From the NCBI RefSeq assembly GCF_009910705.1, contig NZ_JAAAXJ010000010.1:62001-126000 (forward strand): a stretch of 64,000 bases of DNA, in the 5' to 3' direction. How positions within the stretch are numbered: position 1 is the stretch's first letter; each line of letters starts with the position of its first letter. This document shows positions 62,272-64,000 of the stretch, piece after piece. The stretch comes from Microvirga arsenatis (lineage in GTDB: Bacteria; Pseudomonadota; Alphaproteobacteria; Rhizobiales; Beijerinckiaceae). Below the pieces are notes generated by a model. That model was not told the DNA's origin and did no database searches. It saw nothing but the letters and a program-made list of their open reading frames with translations. The position numbers and the translations under genes were made by a program.

Positions 62272-64000
62272 TTAGACGACGAAGAAATCGTGAAAATAGA
62301 GCTTTGCTTTGTTGGAGATGGTGGCGATCTTCACCTGGGCCGCGCCGCCGGTGCCGTCCTTGTCGTAGTAGAGATTGCCGGTCTTCTTGTCGTAGACGAT
62401 CCGGTCCTCGCGGTCCTGCGCCTTGGTGCCGTTCACGAACATGTCCGACTTTAACTTCTTCGGCCACGTCTCTGTGCCCAAGCCTATTTTGGTAAAGATC
62501 TTGTTGTCGAGCCAGAAACTGTCATCTTTGGACTTGAAGTCGTAGATCTTGTCCACGTTCCGCGTCTTGTGCATCGCCGTGTCGAACACGAACATGTCCT
62601 TGCCTAAGCCGCCATACAGCTTGTCGTTGCCCGTCTTGCCGTAGATCCTATCATTCCCGCCAAAGCCCTTGAGAATGTTCGCTCCTCCATGGCCGGTGAT
62701 CTCGTTGGCCGTGTCGGAGCCAGTAAGGTTGGCTGATGAGCCGGAGGAGAGATTACCCAGTTGAAGGATCTCCACCTCAGCATCCGCGGAGAGGGTGTAG
62801 GAACTGAGCGCGATCACGGAGTCCCGTCCAGCACCCGACGCTTCGGTTACCACGTCATTGCCGCTGTCTACGCGGTACAGGTCGTCGCCCAGCCCGCCAT
62901 CGAGCCTGTCGGCTCCGGTGCCTCCGTCGAGAACGTCATTGCCGGCTTCCCCGCGCAGGCGGTCCGAGCCTGCAGCGCCGGCAAGCGTGTCGCCGAAGCC
63001 TGTGCCGATATACTGATCGTCGTGCGCTGTACCCTGAACGGAGACGGCAGAAAACCGAGCGTCCACAATCCGGCCATAGACCTCATCCTGGTTATCAGGA
63101 GAAGCCCCATAGGTGACGACGATCCGCCCGTCAGCGAGGGCGGTCAGTCTCACTTCATAGCGATCAAGGATGCTCGGGGCATCAACGCGAATTTCCTCGC
63201 CGATCCGGTTACCGCTGCTGTCGAACGTCGTCAGGCGTATGCATCCGATATTTTGAGAGTAGTCCTCGTAAGCAACGGCAAAGCCGCCATCCTTGAGCGC
63301 GACGACATCAGCTGTGTGCTGATCGCCTGTGGTGGTGGAATTGGCGAAGAAGGCCTCTTTGATCACCGCACCGTTCGCCGCGAAGATCTTTGTCCTGATG
63401 CCCCCGCCGGATCCGTCGCCTGCTTCCCCCCATGTCACGACGAAGTTCCCATTGGTGAGCGCATCGACACGGGGCTCGCCGATGTGAATATTCTCGGAGA
63501 TGGCTATTTCAGGGTTCGGGAGAGCTTCACCGTCTGCACCGAAGAATCGGCATATGTAACCACCAGCCGATGCATCGTTGTATATAACGATATAAGTGCC
63601 ATTACTTAAAGCTGCCGATATTGGGCGTGTCTGATCCTCAAGATCCGAGGGGCTGACGATCTTGCCAGGTGTTCCGGTCGCGCGGCCATGGGCATCAAAG
63701 GCTTGAGAGCGGACGTCAGCCCCTGCAGGTTGACCTGCCCGGCTGTAGTCCTCATAGCTGATGACAAAGCCCCCGTTATCGAATGCTAGGATGGAAGGGC
63801 GACTCTGCCTTCCAGCAACTGTCGTTCCTGTGACGAAGAAATCTTTGTCTCCTTCTGGCGTCTGGCGGTCGAATGGCGTGGCGTCACTATTATAAATTCG
63901 CGCGCGGATATCCTTGTCTGTTGTTTGTGGATTCTCACCATCAATGCACCAGGCAACGACGAAGCGGCCATCCGCGAGCGTTTCGATTTTTAGGTCGGTA
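62272..64000 (-). CDS. RTX-type calcium-binding exoprotein with propeller-like repeats (N-terminus outside window)
   Basis: The frame is open from the right edge to a stop at 62272, giving 575 visible residues. Six repeats of about 50 residues cover visible residues 8-317 (LADGRFVVAWCIDGEN, FDNGGFVISYEDYS, LSNGTYIVIYND, LTNGNFVVTWG, LKDGGFAVAYEDYS, LADGRIVVTYG), likely blades of a beta-propeller. Two RTX blocks follow (323-377, GEAGNDVLDGGTGADRLDGG; 424-472, FGGNDRIYGKTGNDKLYGG). The C-terminus has an uncleaved T1SS-like tail (FHDFFVV). Base composition is lower in GC than neighbours (26 of 60 at 63541-63600). It is probably a secreted adhesin or matrix protein. Confidence 0.85.
   Translation of the reverse strand, partial: TDLKIETLADGRFVVAWCIDGENPQTTDKDIRARIYNSDATPFDRQTPEGDKDFFVTGTTVAGRQSRPSILAFDNGGFVISYEDYSRAGQPAGADVRSQAFDAHGRATGTPGKIVSPSDLEDQTRPISAALSNGTYIVIYNDASAGGYICRFFGADGEALPNPEIAISENIHIGEPRVDALTNGNFVVTWGEAGDGSGGGIRTKIFAANGAVIKEAFFANSTTTGDQHTADVVALKDGGFAVAYEDYSQNIGCIRLTTFDSSGNRIGEEIRVDAPSILDRYEVRLTALADGRIVVTYGASPDNQDEVYGRIVDARFSAVSVQGTAHDDQYIGTGFGDTLAGAAGSDRLRGEAGNDVLDGGTGADRLDGGLGDDLYRVDSGNDVVTEASGAGRDSVIALSSYTLSADAEVEILQLGNLSSGSSANLTGSDTANEITGHGGANILKGFGGNDRIYGKTGNDKLYGGLGKDMFVFDTAMHKTRNVDKIYDFKSKDDSFWLDNKIFTKIGLGTETWPKKLKSDMFVNGTKAQDREDRIVYDKKTGNLYYDKDGTGGAAQVKIATISNKAKLYFHDFFVV

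Overview
The window looks like a chromosomal segment of a high-GC alphaproteobacterium of the order Hyphomicrobiales (Rhizobiales). Ribosomal and RpoA protein sequences, an ATP12-type F1 assembly factor, an HWE-family sensor kinase and PccA/PccB of the alphaproteobacterial type all point this way. A Methylobacteriaceae member (Microvirga- or Methylobacterium-like) is my best guess, but genus placement is inference.

Bases 1-26,520 hold the transcription/translation core. The 3' end of rpoB and complete rpoC come first, then a glycosyltransferase on the opposite strand. The str operon (rpsL-rpsG-fusA-tuf) runs into S10 (rpsJ to rpsQ), spc (rplN to adk) and alpha (rpsM-rpsK-rpoA-rplQ), closed by a strong terminator. 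Many neighbours overlap or sit within 20 nt. A promoter and structured leader before rplN suggest that spc has its own input. GC-rich hairpins without U-tracts recur at gene junctions.

Bases 26,600-39,620 hold a Do-family protease, rarA, a secreted TPR-like protein, crcB, rluC, several small proteins, two GNAT acetyltransferases, a frameshifted HAD gene, a divergent FtsH paralogue, an HWE histidine kinase, a 41-residue lipoprotein, a HAD phosphatase and an ATP12-like assembly factor.

Bases 39,680-47,580 are built around propionyl-CoA carboxylase. pccB and pccA are separated by a cysteine-synthase-like gene, an MhqD-like hydrolase, an MhqO-like ring-cleaving dioxygenase and a small conserved protein. 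Bases 47,600-53,000 carry small metabolic and unknown genes: gamma-glutamylcyclotransferase, acylphosphatase, rhodanese, DUF599, DUF3253, YdcF, RraA-like and GST. Three copies of a 102-105 nt cruciform repeat are dispersed through 42.8-51.4 kb.

Bases 53,100-64,000 hold isovaleryl-CoA dehydrogenase, a GH25 lysozyme lipoprotein, MgtE, tRNA-Leu(GAG), lipB, mccB without its biotin subunit, tandem paralogous lipoproteins, a PCMT-like methyltransferase and the C-terminal part of an AT-richer RTX exoprotein that runs off the window. IVD and MCC beta belong to leucine breakdown; PCC handles propionyl-CoA. The region therefore concentrates branched-chain acyl-CoA metabolism, although the genes are not in one operon.

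No CRISPR array, integrase, transposase or prophage was seen. The strongest unexplained signals are the cruciform repeat family, the leader before rplN, the FtsH paralogue with an altered pore loop, and the large RTX/repeat protein.
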